NCBI RefSeq assembly: GCF_003075395.1
Contig: NZ_QDFV01000005.1
Span: 186,001-250,000 of the forward strand
Origin: Microbacterium sp. TPD7012
Lineage (GTDB): Bacteria; Actinomycetota; Actinomycetes; Actinomycetales; Microbacteriaceae
DNA: 64,000 nt
Reading direction: 5' to 3'
In this document: positions 6,793 to 15,792 of the stretch, piece after piece
Layout of the letters: the number at the start of each line of letters is the position of its first letter
Numbering within the stretch: position 1 is the stretch's first letter
Made by a program: the position numbers and the translations under genes
Notes under the pieces: generated by a model
Seen by the model: the letters and a program-made list of their open reading frames with translations, nothing else
Database searches by the model: none
Told to the model about the DNA's origin: nothing

Positions 6793-7713
6793 ATGCCACA
6801 GACATCTCAGGGCTGGTACGCCGACCCGAATCAGTCCGCCCAGCAGCGTTGGTGGGATGGGACGCAGTGGACGGAGCACACCGCTCCGCTCGGCCAGGCC
6901 CCGGTTGTCGCGGCGGACCCGCCGGCGAAGTCGTCGAAGCGCACGGTGGCGCTGATCGTCGGCGGCGTCATTCTGGTGATCCTGCTGGTGACGCGCAGCC
7001 TCGGAGCGATCCTCCTTCTCGCCGGAGCCGTCCTGTTCTTCGTCGCGATCTATGGAATCGTGCGCGGCTCGGCCAGGTTCTTCCGGGTGCGGTCGCGGGG
7101 AGCCGCCTGGGCGGCCCTCGGTATCGCCCTTGTGCTGATGTTCGTCGGGACCGGAGCCAACGCTGCCCTGGGAGGCCCCGGGTCGAACCCCGGGAACGCG
7201 GGCAGCGACGCGGAGGCCAAGCCGTTCGCGTCGACACCTACCGAGAAGCCATCCCCCTCACCGAAGCCGACCACCTACAAGAACGTCGAGGAATCCACCT
7301 CGATCCCGTTCGAACGCGCCGCCGTGGAGGATCCGAACATCGATGTCGGACAGACCGTCATCACGACAGAGGGGGTCAACGGAACGAAGGTGACGACCTA
7401 CCGCGTGACGTACGTGGACGGCAAAGAGGTCTCGCGTGAAGTCTCGGGCGTGGTCGTGACCGTCCCGCCGGTGAACGAGGTGACATCCACAGGCACACGG
7501 CAGCCGGCTCCGCCACCCGCGCCTGTGCCGTTTGTGCAGCCAGCCGGGGATTGCCACTCGAATTACGCAGGTGTCTGCGTTCCGATCGATTCCGATGTCG
7601 ACTGTGAGGGCGGAGGCGGCAACGGTCCGTCGTACATCAGCGGACCGTTGACCGTCGTGGGGCCGGATGTGTATGAGCTCGATCGTGACGGAGATGGCAT
7701 CGCCTGCGACTAG
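6793..7713 (+). CDS. DUF2510 / G5-like / Excalibur domain membrane protein
   Basis: A 306-aa protein. Residues 5-30 form a DUF2510 module (QGWYADPNQSAQQRWWDGTQ). Three hydrophobic segments follow (VALIVGGVILVILLV; GAILLLAGAVLFFVAIYGIV; WAALGIALVLMFVGT). A Ser/Thr/Pro-rich linker leads to a G5-like beta domain (VITTEGVNGTKVTTYRVTYV). The C-terminus is an Excalibur calcium-binding motif ending ELDRDGDGIACD, with paired cysteines (DCHSN, GVCVP, DCEGG, IACD) that suggest an exported, disulphide-bonded part. It probably acts at the envelope, perhaps binding peptidoglycan or Ca2+; the exact function is unknown. The start at 6793 begins the DUF2510 block. Monocistronic. Confidence 0.82.
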   Translation: MPQTSQGWYADPNQSAQQRWWDGTQWTEHTAPLGQAPVVAADPPAKSSKRTVALIVGGVILVILLVTRSLGAILLLAGAVLFFVAIYGIVRGSARFFRVRSRGAAWAALGIALVLMFVGTGANAALGGPGSNPGNAGSDAEAKPFASTPTEKPSPSPKPTTYKNVEESTSIPFERAAVEDPNIDVGQTVITTEGVNGTKVTTYRVTYVDGKEVSREVSGVVVTVPPVNEVTSTGTRQPAPPPAPVPFVQPAGDCHSNYAGVCVPIDSDVDCEGGGGNGPSYISGPLTVVGPDVYELDRDGDGIACD

Positions 7714-7779
7714 CCATTCGTCAGTGACGCTCGTGCGGTGCTGAGCCCTTCGCGGCAGACGCCCTTCCCTGGAGCTCCT

Positions 7780-7863
7780 ATGTCTGCAACGACGATCAGT
7801 GATCGAGCCCGTTATCGGGCGAATCCCACGGTGCTTCAGGCGCTGAAGAATCCGCGGATCTGA
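7780..7863 (+). pseudogene. Truncated duplicate of the 5' end of the SulP transporter gene
   Basis: The frame from ATG 7780 reads MSATTISDRARYRANPTVLQ... for 27 residues and then stops (TGA 7861-7863). It is nearly identical to residues 1-26 of the SulP protein starting at 8378 (MSATTVDDRARYRANPTVLQ). The similarity continues upstream into the leader (GACGCCCTTCCCTGGAGCT versus GGCGCCCTTCCCCTGGAGCT). A fragment of about 100 bp was therefore duplicated, and the small PLDNc gene now lies between the copies. Whether the short peptide is translated is unknown; the ribosome site was copied with it. Confidence 0.8.
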
Positions 7864-7896
7864 GCGACGATCAACCCAGCTTGATCGTCGCTCCGG

Positions 7897-8154
7897 TCAC
7901 GCCGCGTCCGAACCCGCGGCGGCGGCTTTCCTCCGCGCTTCGGCACGCCTCAGGCGTCGACTTGCGATCAACCACACCGATGCACCGATGACCGGAATCA
8001 GGATGATCCCGAGCGCCCAGAGTGTTGCTGCAGCCGCGCCGACCGCTGCCTTCGTTCGGTACAGCGTGATCAGGGCGACCACCGCAAGGGCCACGGCCGC
8101 AATCCAGGCCACGGACCAGGCCACGTCCCAGGGTCCTGGAATCAACGGGTTCAT
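7897..8154 (-). CDS. Small membrane protein with phospholipase-D-nuclease N-terminal (PLDNc) domain
   Basis: An 85-aa protein with two transmembrane helices (WSVAWIAAVALAVVALITLY and ATLWALGIILIPVIGASVWL) and a basic Arg/Ala tail (RRLRRAEARRKAAA). The hairpin with the L..I.IPV.GA..WL pattern is the PLDNc_N module, often found alone in actinobacteria. Function unknown. ATG 8154 has AAGGAG 4 nt upstream. It lies, on the opposite strand, exactly between the truncated sulP copy and the intact sulP. Confidence 0.75.
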   Translation of the reverse strand: MNPLIPGPWDVAWSVAWIAAVALAVVALITLYRTKAAVGAAAATLWALGIILIPVIGASVWLIASRRLRRAEARRKAAAAGSDAA

Positions 8155-8377
8155 GAATCTCCTTCGCGCGGCAGCCGGGCCCGACCAGACTACGACCCGT
8201 CGCGAACCCCCAGATGGAGCGCGGGTCCGCCATGATCGATGACATGCCGGCCACTATCCAGGACCTGTCCCGGCAGTCCGACGGTGGCTGAGCGGCAACG
8301 AGTCCTTCGGCTTTCGGCATCCGCTCTACGCTGGAACGTCTGCCTCTTCCCGCAGGCGCCCTTCCCCTGGAGCTTTC

Positions 8378-9880
8378 ATGTCTGCAACGACGGTCGACGA
8401 TCGTGCCCGTTATCGGGCGAATCCCACGGTGCTCCAGGCGCTGAAGAATCCGCGGATGCTGACGCGCGAGGTCCTGGCCGGACTCGTCGTCGGGCTCGCG
8501 CTGATCCCCGAGGCGATCGCGTTCTCGGTGATCGCCGGGGTCGACCCGAAGGTGGGGCTGTTCTCATCGTTCATCATGGCGGTGTCGATTGCTTTCCTCG
8601 GCGGACGTCCGGCGATGGTGACGGCGGCGACCGGAGCCGTGGCGCTGGTGATCGCTCCGGTCGCGCCGACGTACGGGCTGGACTACTTCATCGCGACGGT
8701 GATCCTCGCGGGGGTTTTCCAGGTGATCCTCGGGGTGCTCGGCGTCGCGAAACTGATGCGGTTCATCCCCCGCAGCGTCATGGTCGGGTTCGTGAACGCG
8801 CTGGCGATCTTCGTGTTCAGCTCGCAGTTCCCGCAGCTGATCGATGTGCCGTGGCTGGTGTATCCGCTGGTGGCGCTCGGGATCGTCGTGATGATCGTGA
8901 TGCCGAAGATCACCAAGATCGTTCCGGCTCCGCTCGTGTCGGTCGTGATCGTGACAGGAGTCGTGCTGGCGTTCGCGATCACCGTGCCGACCGTCGGCGA
9001 TCAGGGCGAGCTGCCGCGCAGTCTTCCTTCGCTGTTCATCCCGAACGTGCCGCTGACGTGGGAGACGTTCACGATCATCGCGCCGTTCGCGCTCGGAGTC
9101 GCGGTGGTCGGACTGCTGGAGTCGCTGCTCACCGCCAAGCTCGTCGACGAGATCACCGACACCCACTCGCGCAAGGGACGCGAGGCGTGGGCGCAGGGAG
9201 TGTCGAACGTGCTGTCGGGCATGTTCGGCGGCATGGGCGGCTGCGCCGTGATCGGTCAGACGATGATCAACGTGAAGGCGTCCGGGGCGCGCACCCGCAT
9301 TTCGACGTTCTGCGCCGGGGTCTTCCTGTTCCTGCTGGTCGTGGTGTTCGGCGACTTCGTTGGGACGATCCCGATGGCGGCTCTCGTAGCCGTGATGATC
9401 ATGGTCGCGATCGGGGCGTTCGACTGGCACAGCGTGCGTCCGTCGACGTTGAAGCGGATGCCGAAGAGCGAGACCTTCGTGATGGTGGCCACGGTTGTTC
9501 TGGTCTTGGTGACGCACAATCTGGCGGTCGGGGTTGTGGGTGGGGTGCTGGTGGCCTCGGTGCTGTTCGTGCGGAGGGTGGCGCACTTCGTGACGGTTCG
9601 TCGGGTGCTGAATGAGGCTGGGGAGGTGGTGACGTATGTCGTGGAGGGGGAGCTGTTCTTCGCTTCGAGCAATGATCTGACGACGTTGTTCTCTTACTCA
9701 GACGATCCGGAGCGGGTGGTGATTGATCTGTCGGGGTCGCATGTGTGGGATGCGTCGACCGTTGCGGCGTTGGATGCGATTGAGACGAAGTATGCGGCGT
9801 TGGGGAAGACGGTGGAGATCGTTGGGATGAATGACTCGAGCGGATGCTTCCACGCGAGCCTGAGCGGAGGGTTCGAATAG
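8378..9880 (+). CDS. SulP family inorganic anion transporter with STAS domain
   Basis: A 500-aa SLC26A/SulP transporter. The family signature begins at LTREVLAGLVVGLALIPEAI and continues through about 10-12 hydrophobic segments (for example VTAATGAVALVIAPVA and GMFGGMGGCAVIGQTMINVK, the conserved SulP substrate-site region). Residues about 400-500 are a cytoplasmic STAS domain (VVYVVEGELFFASSND-like start; VVIDLSGSHVWDASTVAALD). Expected substrates are sulfate, bicarbonate or another anion; the sequence cannot decide. The length is normal. The start at 8378 follows GGAG. A truncated copy of its first codons lies about 600 bp upstream. It is the last ordinary gene before the island. Confidence 0.92.
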   Translation: MSATTVDDRARYRANPTVLQALKNPRMLTREVLAGLVVGLALIPEAIAFSVIAGVDPKVGLFSSFIMAVSIAFLGGRPAMVTAATGAVALVIAPVAPTYGLDYFIATVILAGVFQVILGVLGVAKLMRFIPRSVMVGFVNALAIFVFSSQFPQLIDVPWLVYPLVALGIVVMIVMPKITKIVPAPLVSVVIVTGVVLAFAITVPTVGDQGELPRSLPSLFIPNVPLTWETFTIIAPFALGVAVVGLLESLLTAKLVDEITDTHSRKGREAWAQGVSNVLSGMFGGMGGCAVIGQTMINVKASGARTRISTFCAGVFLFLLVVVFGDFVGTIPMAALVAVMIMVAIGAFDWHSVRPSTLKRMPKSETFVMVATVVLVLVTHNLAVGVVGGVLVASVLFVRRVAHFVTVRRVLNEAGEVVTYVVEGELFFASSNDLTTLFSYSDDPERVVIDLSGSHVWDASTVAALDAIETKYAALGKTVEIVGMNDSSGCFHASLSGGFE

Positions 9881-9989
9881 ATCCGCACCCCCTGTTTCCG
9901 CGGACCGCGTCTCGCTCCAACGGGCATCCTCTGGACCGACGCCGACTGCGCCTGATGCAGTACGCCCTCCGGATCTGAGATCCTGAGGC

Positions 9990-10685
9990 ATGCTCTCTCC
10001 ATGTCCCCCCGGATGGCTCTGTCTCGCGCTGCCAAACCTTGAGTGGGGATCCCTAGCGGAGTGGGCGACCGCCGCAATTGCGGCAGCCGCTCTGATCGCC
10101 GCCGGATTTTCGGCCTTCTATGCGCTGCGAGCCGCAAACCATGCTCAGAAGCAAGCCGAGATCGCTCAAGAATCGCTGACCGCAGACACGAAAGTTCGCG
10201 AGGAGCAACAAGCGCGTTTGGTGTACGCGGTTGAAAAGAGTTGGGAAGTATCTGAGCGAGGAGAGGAGCATGATTCCTACTACGAGAAGACCGCGAGCGA
10301 TCCCGCACTCCTAACACGGGGCCCGGAAGGCAGTCAGGTTTACACCCGCAGCGTCGTGGAGTTCGGATTCACCGTGCGCAACCTAAGCGACGAGCTTGTG
10401 GGCCCGCTCGCCGTGTGGGCGAGGGACCGAAACAGCCGTGCTTTCTCAGCACTCCTAGCGACCTCCACGGTGCTCGAGCCGCAAAGCTCGGCCGAGTTCC
10501 TTGTCCTCTTTCCGATCCCGGACGGCATTGACCTCAGGGATGCGGAGGAGCAGGGGGTTTTGCACCTGGAACCAGTGATCGTTTTTCAAGATTCTTCGGG
10601 TGCCGCGTGGCGCCGAACCGGCCACGACACGATACGGCGTGACGAACACGGCCCCCTGTCTCCGGCCCTGTCACAGTTCGAATAG
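9990..10685 (+). CDS. Hypothetical membrane-anchored protein related in plan to the gene at 5810
   Basis: A 231-aa protein with one N-terminal membrane helix (AEWATAAIAAAALIAAGFSA), then a charged helix (NHAQKQAEIAQESLTADTKV REEQQARL) and a beta-rich domain (VEFGFTVRNLSDELVGPLAV; VLEPQSSAEFLVLFP; PVIVFQDSSGAAWRR). No named family recognised. Order of elements and several short blocks match the 169-aa protein at 5810-6319, so the two may be distant paralogues. ATG 9990 has GAGG just upstream. Third positions are noticeably less G/C-rich than in the SulP gene, marking the start of the atypical region. The following 233 bp (10686-10918) contain no gene that I can see. Confidence 0.6.
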   Translation: MLSPCPPGWLCLALPNLEWGSLAEWATAAIAAAALIAAGFSAFYALRAANHAQKQAEIAQESLTADTKVREEQQARLVYAVEKSWEVSERGEEHDSYYEKTASDPALLTRGPEGSQVYTRSVVEFGFTVRNLSDELVGPLAVWARDRNSRAFSALLATSTVLEPQSSAEFLVLFPIPDGIDLRDAEEQGVLHLEPVIVFQDSSGAAWRRTGHDTIRRDEHGPLSPALSQFE

Positions 10686-10918
10686 CGCACGTCCGATGCA
10701 GCTGGCTCATCTTGCTATCGGTTCACCTCATTTCCGCAATAGCCCCATACCAGCGTTCCGTGGCAAGAGAGCCGCCGTCGAATCACATCCCACCCGCGAC
10801 ATGACTCTCCGATGAGCTGCGCCATCGTCTTCAAACCGGCGCGTGGCGCCGATGTCGGTCAAATGAGCCATTATCTTCAGTAGGCCCATCGGCGGGCCGA
10901 GGACGAAGGGCATCAGGC

Positions 10919-12205
10919 ATGGACGATGTGGATCTCTCAGAGATCGAGCTGATTGCAGATGGGGACGGGCTCGCGCTTATCGGACCGTCTACCGCCGTGG
11001 AACAGTTCTTGACTGCCAACCGCCTCGAATCTCGCGACCTCGAACTGCCGCGGCTCGGCAAAGCGTTCGGTGGAGGGTCCGCCGCTCTCAAGGCGGGTTC
11101 GGAAATCACGGCAAACTCCGGCCGTTGGATGAAGCTCACCGAGGAATCGTGGGCCGCTGCCCAGAAGCTTCCAAAGGTGACTAATACGTCAAGCGGAAAT
11201 CTGCACGCGACACTCCGAGCCCCGAGCGGCCAGTTCGCGAAGAATCTGCAGTTCCTCAAGACACCGGGGGCGATGCTAACGAATCCGGCAATGCTCGCGG
11301 GCGTCGCGGGGATCATGGCCCAGCTCGCTATGCAGCAGACCATGGACGAGATCACCGACTACCTCGCGATCATCGACGAGAAGGTCGATGACGTGCTCCG
11401 AGCGCAAAAGGATGCTGTGCTCGCCGACATGATTGGCGTTGACATGATGCTCGAAGAGGCACTGACGATCCGCAAGGAAGTCGGTGGCGTCTCGGAAGTG
11501 ACCTGGTCTAAGGTTCAGGGATCGTCGATGACGATCGCGCGCACGCAGGCATACTTCTTGCGGCAGCTCGATGCGCTGGCAGAAAAGCTGGAGAGCAAGT
11601 CAGTGAACGAGCTCGCTGACCTGTCGAAGAAGGTCGACCGTCAGGTGCAGGATTGGCTGGCGGTGCTCGCACACTGCTTCTACCTGCAGGAGTCGACCGG
11701 CGTCATCGAGATCGACCGCGTCCTCCAGACCTCGCCGGAGGAACTCGACCGACACCGAATCGCACTCCGCACAGCTCGCGCGAATCGCGCGGAACTGATC
11801 ACGCGAACGACGCGGCAGCTCCTCGAACGGATGGACGCAGCGGCGGCTCTTGCGAACTCGAAGGTGCTCCTCAACCCGATCGAGTCGCCGGCTATCGTCC
11901 GCTCCAGAAATGCCGTCAGTAATTCTGTAGGGACCTTCCATGAACGTCTCGGCATCGAAGCAGCCGCCGACGCACTTGAGTCCCGTCGCTGGTCGAACGC
12001 AGTCTCGGATACGCGCGACGACTGGCTCAAAGCCGGCGGTGACAGCGTTGACACGGCGCTCCGCATCGGCACGGAAGGCGTGGAGGCGGCCGCACGTATC
12101 GGCGCCGAAGGCGTGGACAAGGCAAAGGAAATCGCAGGATCGTTCGCCGACTTCGCTGGACGCGCTTTCCGACGCCGTGCGCCGAAGGGCGAGGCTGACG
12201 AGTGA
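10919..12205 (+). CDS. Uncharacterised alpha-helical, coiled-coil protein (possible membrane-active component of a defence cassette)
   Basis: A 428-aa protein of no family I recognise. An acidic N-terminus (MDDVDLSEIELIADGDGLAL) leads to a hydrophobic stretch near residues 118-138 (LTNPAMLAGVAGIMAQLAMQ). Long helices rich in heptads follow (TMDEITDYLAIIDEKVDDVL; LAEKLESKSVNELADLSKKV; ELITRTTRQLLERMDAAAAL). The tail has 11-residue repeats around TALRIGTEGVEAAARIGAEG VDKAKEIAG and a basic end. One hydrophobic hairpin flanked by coiled coils resembles alpha-pore-forming proteins in outline only. Its stop overlaps the start of the HNH gene (GTGA), so it is translationally coupled to that cassette, and it is probably the first gene. 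Confidence 0.55.
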   Translation: MDDVDLSEIELIADGDGLALIGPSTAVEQFLTANRLESRDLELPRLGKAFGGGSAALKAGSEITANSGRWMKLTEESWAAAQKLPKVTNTSSGNLHATLRAPSGQFAKNLQFLKTPGAMLTNPAMLAGVAGIMAQLAMQQTMDEITDYLAIIDEKVDDVLRAQKDAVLADMIGVDMMLEEALTIRKEVGGVSEVTWSKVQGSSMTIARTQAYFLRQLDALAEKLESKSVNELADLSKKVDRQVQDWLAVLAHCFYLQESTGVIEIDRVLQTSPEELDRHRIALRTARANRAELITRTTRQLLERMDAAAALANSKVLLNPIESPAIVRSRNAVSNSVGTFHERLGIEAAADALESRRWSNAVSDTRDDWLKAGGDSVDTALRIGTEGVEAAARIGAEGVDKAKEIAGSFADFAGRAFRRRAPKGEADE

Positions 12206-12828
12206 GCAGCAGCGCCGCGATCGACGACGGCGGTACTGTCGCGAGGACCTACTTCGAACTCTTCGCTATGCCGAAACCCGTCCGCATCATGGGCCGCAGT
12301 TCGAGTATCACCAACTCGTTCGTGAATGGAGTCATCCCCGTCGTCATACCGAGTGAGTCGGAGGTGCGGGAGGCGCTCCACACTCTCCGGATGCTTGAAC
12401 AGATCTCTTGCGCATACTGCGGAGACACGAGCACCGAATGGGATCACCTTCGGCCCCTCGTCGAGGGGCAGCGACCTACCGGGTACATCTCCGAGATTCG
12501 CAATCTCGTACCCGCTTGCGGCAAGTGCAATCAGAGCAAGGGCAACAAGCACTGGCTCACCTGGATGCGCAGCGCCGCGCGGTTGTCACCCACGAGTCGG
12601 GGCATCGTCGATATCGAGGAGCGGATCGCCCGACTCCAGGAGTACGAGAGCGGCGGCGTGCCGACGAAGATCGACTTCGAAACGGTCGCCGGCGCCGACC
12701 TCTGGGAGCGCCATTGGGAGCATCACAAGCGGCTGCTGGAGCTCATGCGCGAAGCCGACGCGGATGCACAGCAGATCCGGATCCGCGTCCGTGAAGCTTA
12801 CGACGCGCAGCGCACGGTGGCCGGCTGA
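12202..12828 (+). CDS. HNH endonuclease
   Basis: A 208-aa protein with a classical zinc-bound HNH core: C70-x2-C73, then the W-D-H motif with His82, then C106-x2-C109 followed by NQSKGNKHW. The order C-x2-C / DH / C-x2-C / N is that of McrA-like and phage HNH nucleases. The N-terminal 60 residues and the C-terminal helical 80 residues are not recognised. It should cut DNA, metal-dependent. The start is GTG 12202, overlapping the upstream stop by four bases; its own stop overlaps the DUF6361 ATG by one base (TGATG). Such tight coupling supports a single complex or pathway with neighbours. Confidence 0.85.
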   Translation: MSSSAAIDDGGTVARTYFELFAMPKPVRIMGRSSSITNSFVNGVIPVVIPSESEVREALHTLRMLEQISCAYCGDTSTEWDHLRPLVEGQRPTGYISEIRNLVPACGKCNQSKGNKHWLTWMRSAARLSPTSRGIVDIEERIARLQEYESGGVPTKIDFETVAGADLWERHWEHHKRLLELMREADADAQQIRIRVREAYDAQRTVAG

Positions 12829-14015
12829 TGGCATCGGTCGTGACCTGGCTCGACGTTTCTGCCGAGGAACAGCGGCGGATGCGGGAGCTAGCCGCACTGT
12901 TCACCGTCCGGGACAGCCGTGATGAGCTCGGACTGGGCCTGCTGCGCGACAGCATCTCTGACGCACTCTTCCCGGGCACTTCAACCCTGCACACCCGCGC
13001 CCGCTATCTCCTCTTCGTCCCCTGGTGCTTCCAGCACGCCGCCCGCGCAAAACCAGAGCAGCGCTGGCGACGATTGGACGAGACCGAGCGCTCTATCATC
13101 TCTCCTCTTCGATCGTCTGCCGATCCGACCGGCCTTCTCGGCGAGCGTGCAGGCGCAGCACTCAAGAATCTTCCATCGTCCGCATACTGGTCGATGCTGC
13201 AGCGCTACGGGATCCTCTCTCATCCGGCCACCCGCGCTGAGGCCCTCGCTGCCTCCGCTATGAGGCGTTCCGTCGACGACGACGGACAGACGACTGCCTC
13301 ATCGATCTGGTCTGTACCGTCTATACCGGACGGGTTCCCCGAGAGCATCCCCGAGGGGTTCGCCCTCGCGCATGACGAGGCCACCTGGCTACGCGACCGC
13401 ATACTCGAACATGCACAGGGCTCTCTCCTCACGCACCTCGTACAGCACCGCCCCGAAGACGATAGTTCGGCGCCATGGACGGATGCTGCCGCCATCGCCG
13501 CTCCGGAGCGTGCCGCCCGAGTGCTTCAGCAAGCCGAAGACTTCTCTGCTGTGATGCACGGCGCGCAGCTGCTCTACAACCTCATGCTCGCCAGCGACGC
13601 TCACCGTCTTGACGTCGCCGATGAATCCCGGATCATCGAATACCGCGAGCGGCTCGAGGCGTGGGATCGAGAGTTGACTCCCCGAGCTCACAAATGGCAA
13701 CTGAGCGATCTCCTTCATGTCCTGCGCGAGGAGCACGGCTCCGCTCCGACGGTCGCGCCGAGCACTCGCGACTTCATCACGCGATGGACAAGCCTCGTGC
13801 AGAGCACGAACGCCGGCGCGCTCGTCGATGATGAGGGTGCGAAGGCGCTCATAAGACAGAGGGAGCGTGTTGCGAAAGGCGCCAAGGCACGCTTGAACAA
13901 CCAGCGACGGCTCGCGAGCTGGGGTGGCGCATCGGGTAGTGCACGGCTCACGTTCCGCTGGAGCACAGTGCGCGGGATCCTCACTGACATCGATGACGGG
14001 CTCCAACGTGCTTGA
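12828..14015 (+). CDS. DUF6361 family protein
   Basis: A 395-aa protein. Its opening (VTWLDVSAEEQRRMRELAAL, then RDELGLGLLRDSISDALFPG and TRARYLLFVPWCFQ) matches what I know of DUF6361, a family of unknown function of about 400 residues. No catalytic motif stands out; the protein is mostly helical, with many Arg/Glu pairs. DUF6361 genes tend to sit beside phospholipase-D-like and helicase genes (recalled, to be checked), exactly as here. The start at 12828 overlaps the HNH stop by 1 bp; the 3' end overlaps the PLD gene by 23 bp. Family assignment is by memory of the N-terminal pattern. Confidence 0.7.
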   Translation: MASVVTWLDVSAEEQRRMRELAALFTVRDSRDELGLGLLRDSISDALFPGTSTLHTRARYLLFVPWCFQHAARAKPEQRWRRLDETERSIISPLRSSADPTGLLGERAGAALKNLPSSAYWSMLQRYGILSHPATRAEALAASAMRRSVDDDGQTTASSIWSVPSIPDGFPESIPEGFALAHDEATWLRDRILEHAQGSLLTHLVQHRPEDDSSAPWTDAAAIAAPERAARVLQQAEDFSAVMHGAQLLYNLMLASDAHRLDVADESRIIEYRERLEAWDRELTPRAHKWQLSDLLHVLREEHGSAPTVAPSTRDFITRWTSLVQSTNAGALVDDEGAKALIRQRERVAKGAKARLNNQRRLASWGGASGSARLTFRWSTVRGILTDIDDGLQRA

Positions 14016-15792
14016 GCCCGATTCGCGGTCCCTGCTGTCCGAGCTCCTACACCCACCGCCCGGGTTCACGCTCTCACATGCGGTCGGCACGACATTCACG
14101 CTGACGCTCGAAGCCGCCCTCGCCGTGCCGCTCTCTCTCGTCGGCTCAGGAACTACCGACGACGATGCGGTCGGGATGATCAGCGCGGTGCGACGTGCGG
14201 TCGAGCGCACCGACGTGTTCGCTCAAGCCGGATACATCGGTCTCGGCGCCGCGAGCGACCTGGTCGCAGTACTCGAACCGATGATTCATCCGGTCGTGAC
14301 CAAGCCGGGCCGGCTGTTCCACCCCAAGGTATGGTTCCTCGAGTTCGCTGCCGGTGACGAGCGCCGCTACCGCTTCGTCTGCAGCAGCCGCAATCTTACG
14401 AACGACCACACGTGGGATGCAGTCGTCGCGCTTGACGGCGTACCAGCCGAGGCGGCAGACGCTTTGACGCGTCGTACGAACGACGGCATGGCGCATCTTC
14501 TGCGCTGGCTGTCCGCGGAAACCCGCGTTGCGCCGCGGATGAGTGCTGCCCGCAGCGCACGCATAGCCGAGCTCGCCGAGTCGTGGCAGACGATCCGTTG
14601 GGAGCATCCGGAGCACGTGCGTCGCCTTGCGGTTCATGTGCTCGGCATCGGTGTCGATACTGCTCCTTCCGTTAGAGGCTCCCACACGCTGATCGTGTCG
14701 CCGTTCGTGACCGACGACGGCCTCAAACACGTGCGCGCTCTGCGTAGCGGCGAGACGATTCTCGTGAGTCGTCCCGAGCAGCTCGACCGGCTGAATCCGC
14801 CCTCGTTCGACAATCTCTCTATGCGGATCCTTGACGGCTTCGTCGATCAGGCGCTGACCGGAGCCGAAGCTGGCGAAGCCGTCACCACTGGACTGAGCGG
14901 CCTCCATGCCAAAGTGATCGTGCATGACCGCCCGGGTGGTGGTTCGACGATGCTCATCGGTTCTGCGAACGCGACCGGTCCGGCCTGGAGCTCGAACGTC
15001 GAAGTAATGGTGGAGCTCGACGGCCCAACCAAGAAGCTCGGCGTCGCCTGCGTCTCGGAGGCTATCGCACCGTTGCTCGAGGAGTACGTGACGGCAGGCG
15101 GAGCCACGGCGACCGATGACGAGACAGCCGAACGCAACCTCGATAGCGCTCTCAGGGGTCTCGCCTCCTCCCTTATCGCGCTGCGGATTCACGAGGGCGA
15201 TTCCTACACGTTCTCGCTCTGGGCACACGATCCCATCCCGACGGTCCCTGAAGAGCTCTCTATTTCTTGGCGTCTCTTAACCCAGGCTGACGCCGTGCTC
15301 GGCGCATTCCCTCCGGAAAACGCTCCGTTCATATCGCGATCGATGTCGCTCGCCGAGATCACACCATTCATCGTGGTGTTTCTCGAAGATCAATCGGGCC
15401 GGCGCGCGCAGACGATTCTCGTCGCCGAGGTCATCGATGATGTGCCCGAAAGGCAAGATGCGATCGTCGCGGCCCATCTGACGGAGCCCGACGCTTTTGC
15501 CCGGTTCGTCCGGCTCATGCTCCAGCAGCCGGGGACCGGCTTGGGATCGGTCGGAGGGGCCTTTGGTTCGTTCCGCTCGGCCTTCGGCGGAGGCGTCACC
15601 GAAGACGGTTCGGGATTGCTGGAACTGCTGGTGCGCGCCGCGGCGACGAACCGGGAGGCCCTGGCGGACATCGAGCGCGTGCTGTCGCATCTGCGTCTCG
15701 ACGACCGCGCCGCTACCTTGCCCTCGGGATTCAGCGAGGTCTGGGCGTCCGTGATCGGTTCTCTCGAGATGGAGGCCTTTGATGGCCGTTGA
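13993..15792 (+). CDS. Phospholipase D-like nuclease with two HKD motifs
   Basis: A 599-aa PLD-superfamily protein. HKD motif 1 is H110-P-K112 with E117, followed by SSRN (131-134). Motif 2 is H305-A-K307 with D312, followed by GSAN (323-326). This is the complete bilobed active site, so phosphodiesterase/nuclease activity on DNA or RNA is likely. The C-terminal 250 residues form an unassigned beta-rich and helical region. The start at 13993 (ATG) gives a 23-bp overlap with DUF6361; GTG 14008 would give 8 bp and is an alternative. The stop overlaps the helicase start by 11 bp. DISARM pairs a PLD protein (DrmC) with a helicase, but other DISARM parts are missing here. Confidence 0.85.
   Translation: MTGSNVLEPDSRSLLSELLHPPPGFTLSHAVGTTFTLTLEAALAVPLSLVGSGTTDDDAVGMISAVRRAVERTDVFAQAGYIGLGAASDLVAVLEPMIHPVVTKPGRLFHPKVWFLEFAAGDERRYRFVCSSRNLTNDHTWDAVVALDGVPAEAADALTRRTNDGMAHLLRWLSAETRVAPRMSAARSARIAELAESWQTIRWEHPEHVRRLAVHVLGIGVDTAPSVRGSHTLIVSPFVTDDGLKHVRALRSGETILVSRPEQLDRLNPPSFDNLSMRILDGFVDQALTGAEAGEAVTTGLSGLHAKVIVHDRPGGGSTMLIGSANATGPAWSSNVEVMVELDGPTKKLGVACVSEAIAPLLEEYVTAGGATATDDETAERNLDSALRGLASSLIALRIHEGDSYTFSLWAHDPIPTVPEELSISWRLLTQADAVLGAFPPENAPFISRSMSLAEITPFIVVFLEDQSGRRAQTILVAEVIDDVPERQDAIVAAHLTEPDAFARFVRLMLQQPGTGLGSVGGAFGSFRSAFGGGVTEDGSGLLELLVRAAATNREALADIERVLSHLRLDDRAATLPSGFSEVWASVIGSLEMEAFDGR

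Noticed and set aside
8239-9615. 458-codon frame overlapping sulP in another frame
   Set aside because: Low-complexity Arg/Gly/Asp composition typical of out-of-frame reading of G+C-rich DNA; sulP occupies the region with recognisable domains.
9990-10685. Pilus or secretion gene
   Set aside because: A single N-terminal helix and a charged coil are not enough; there is no prepilin cleavage motif and no neighbouring secretion gene.
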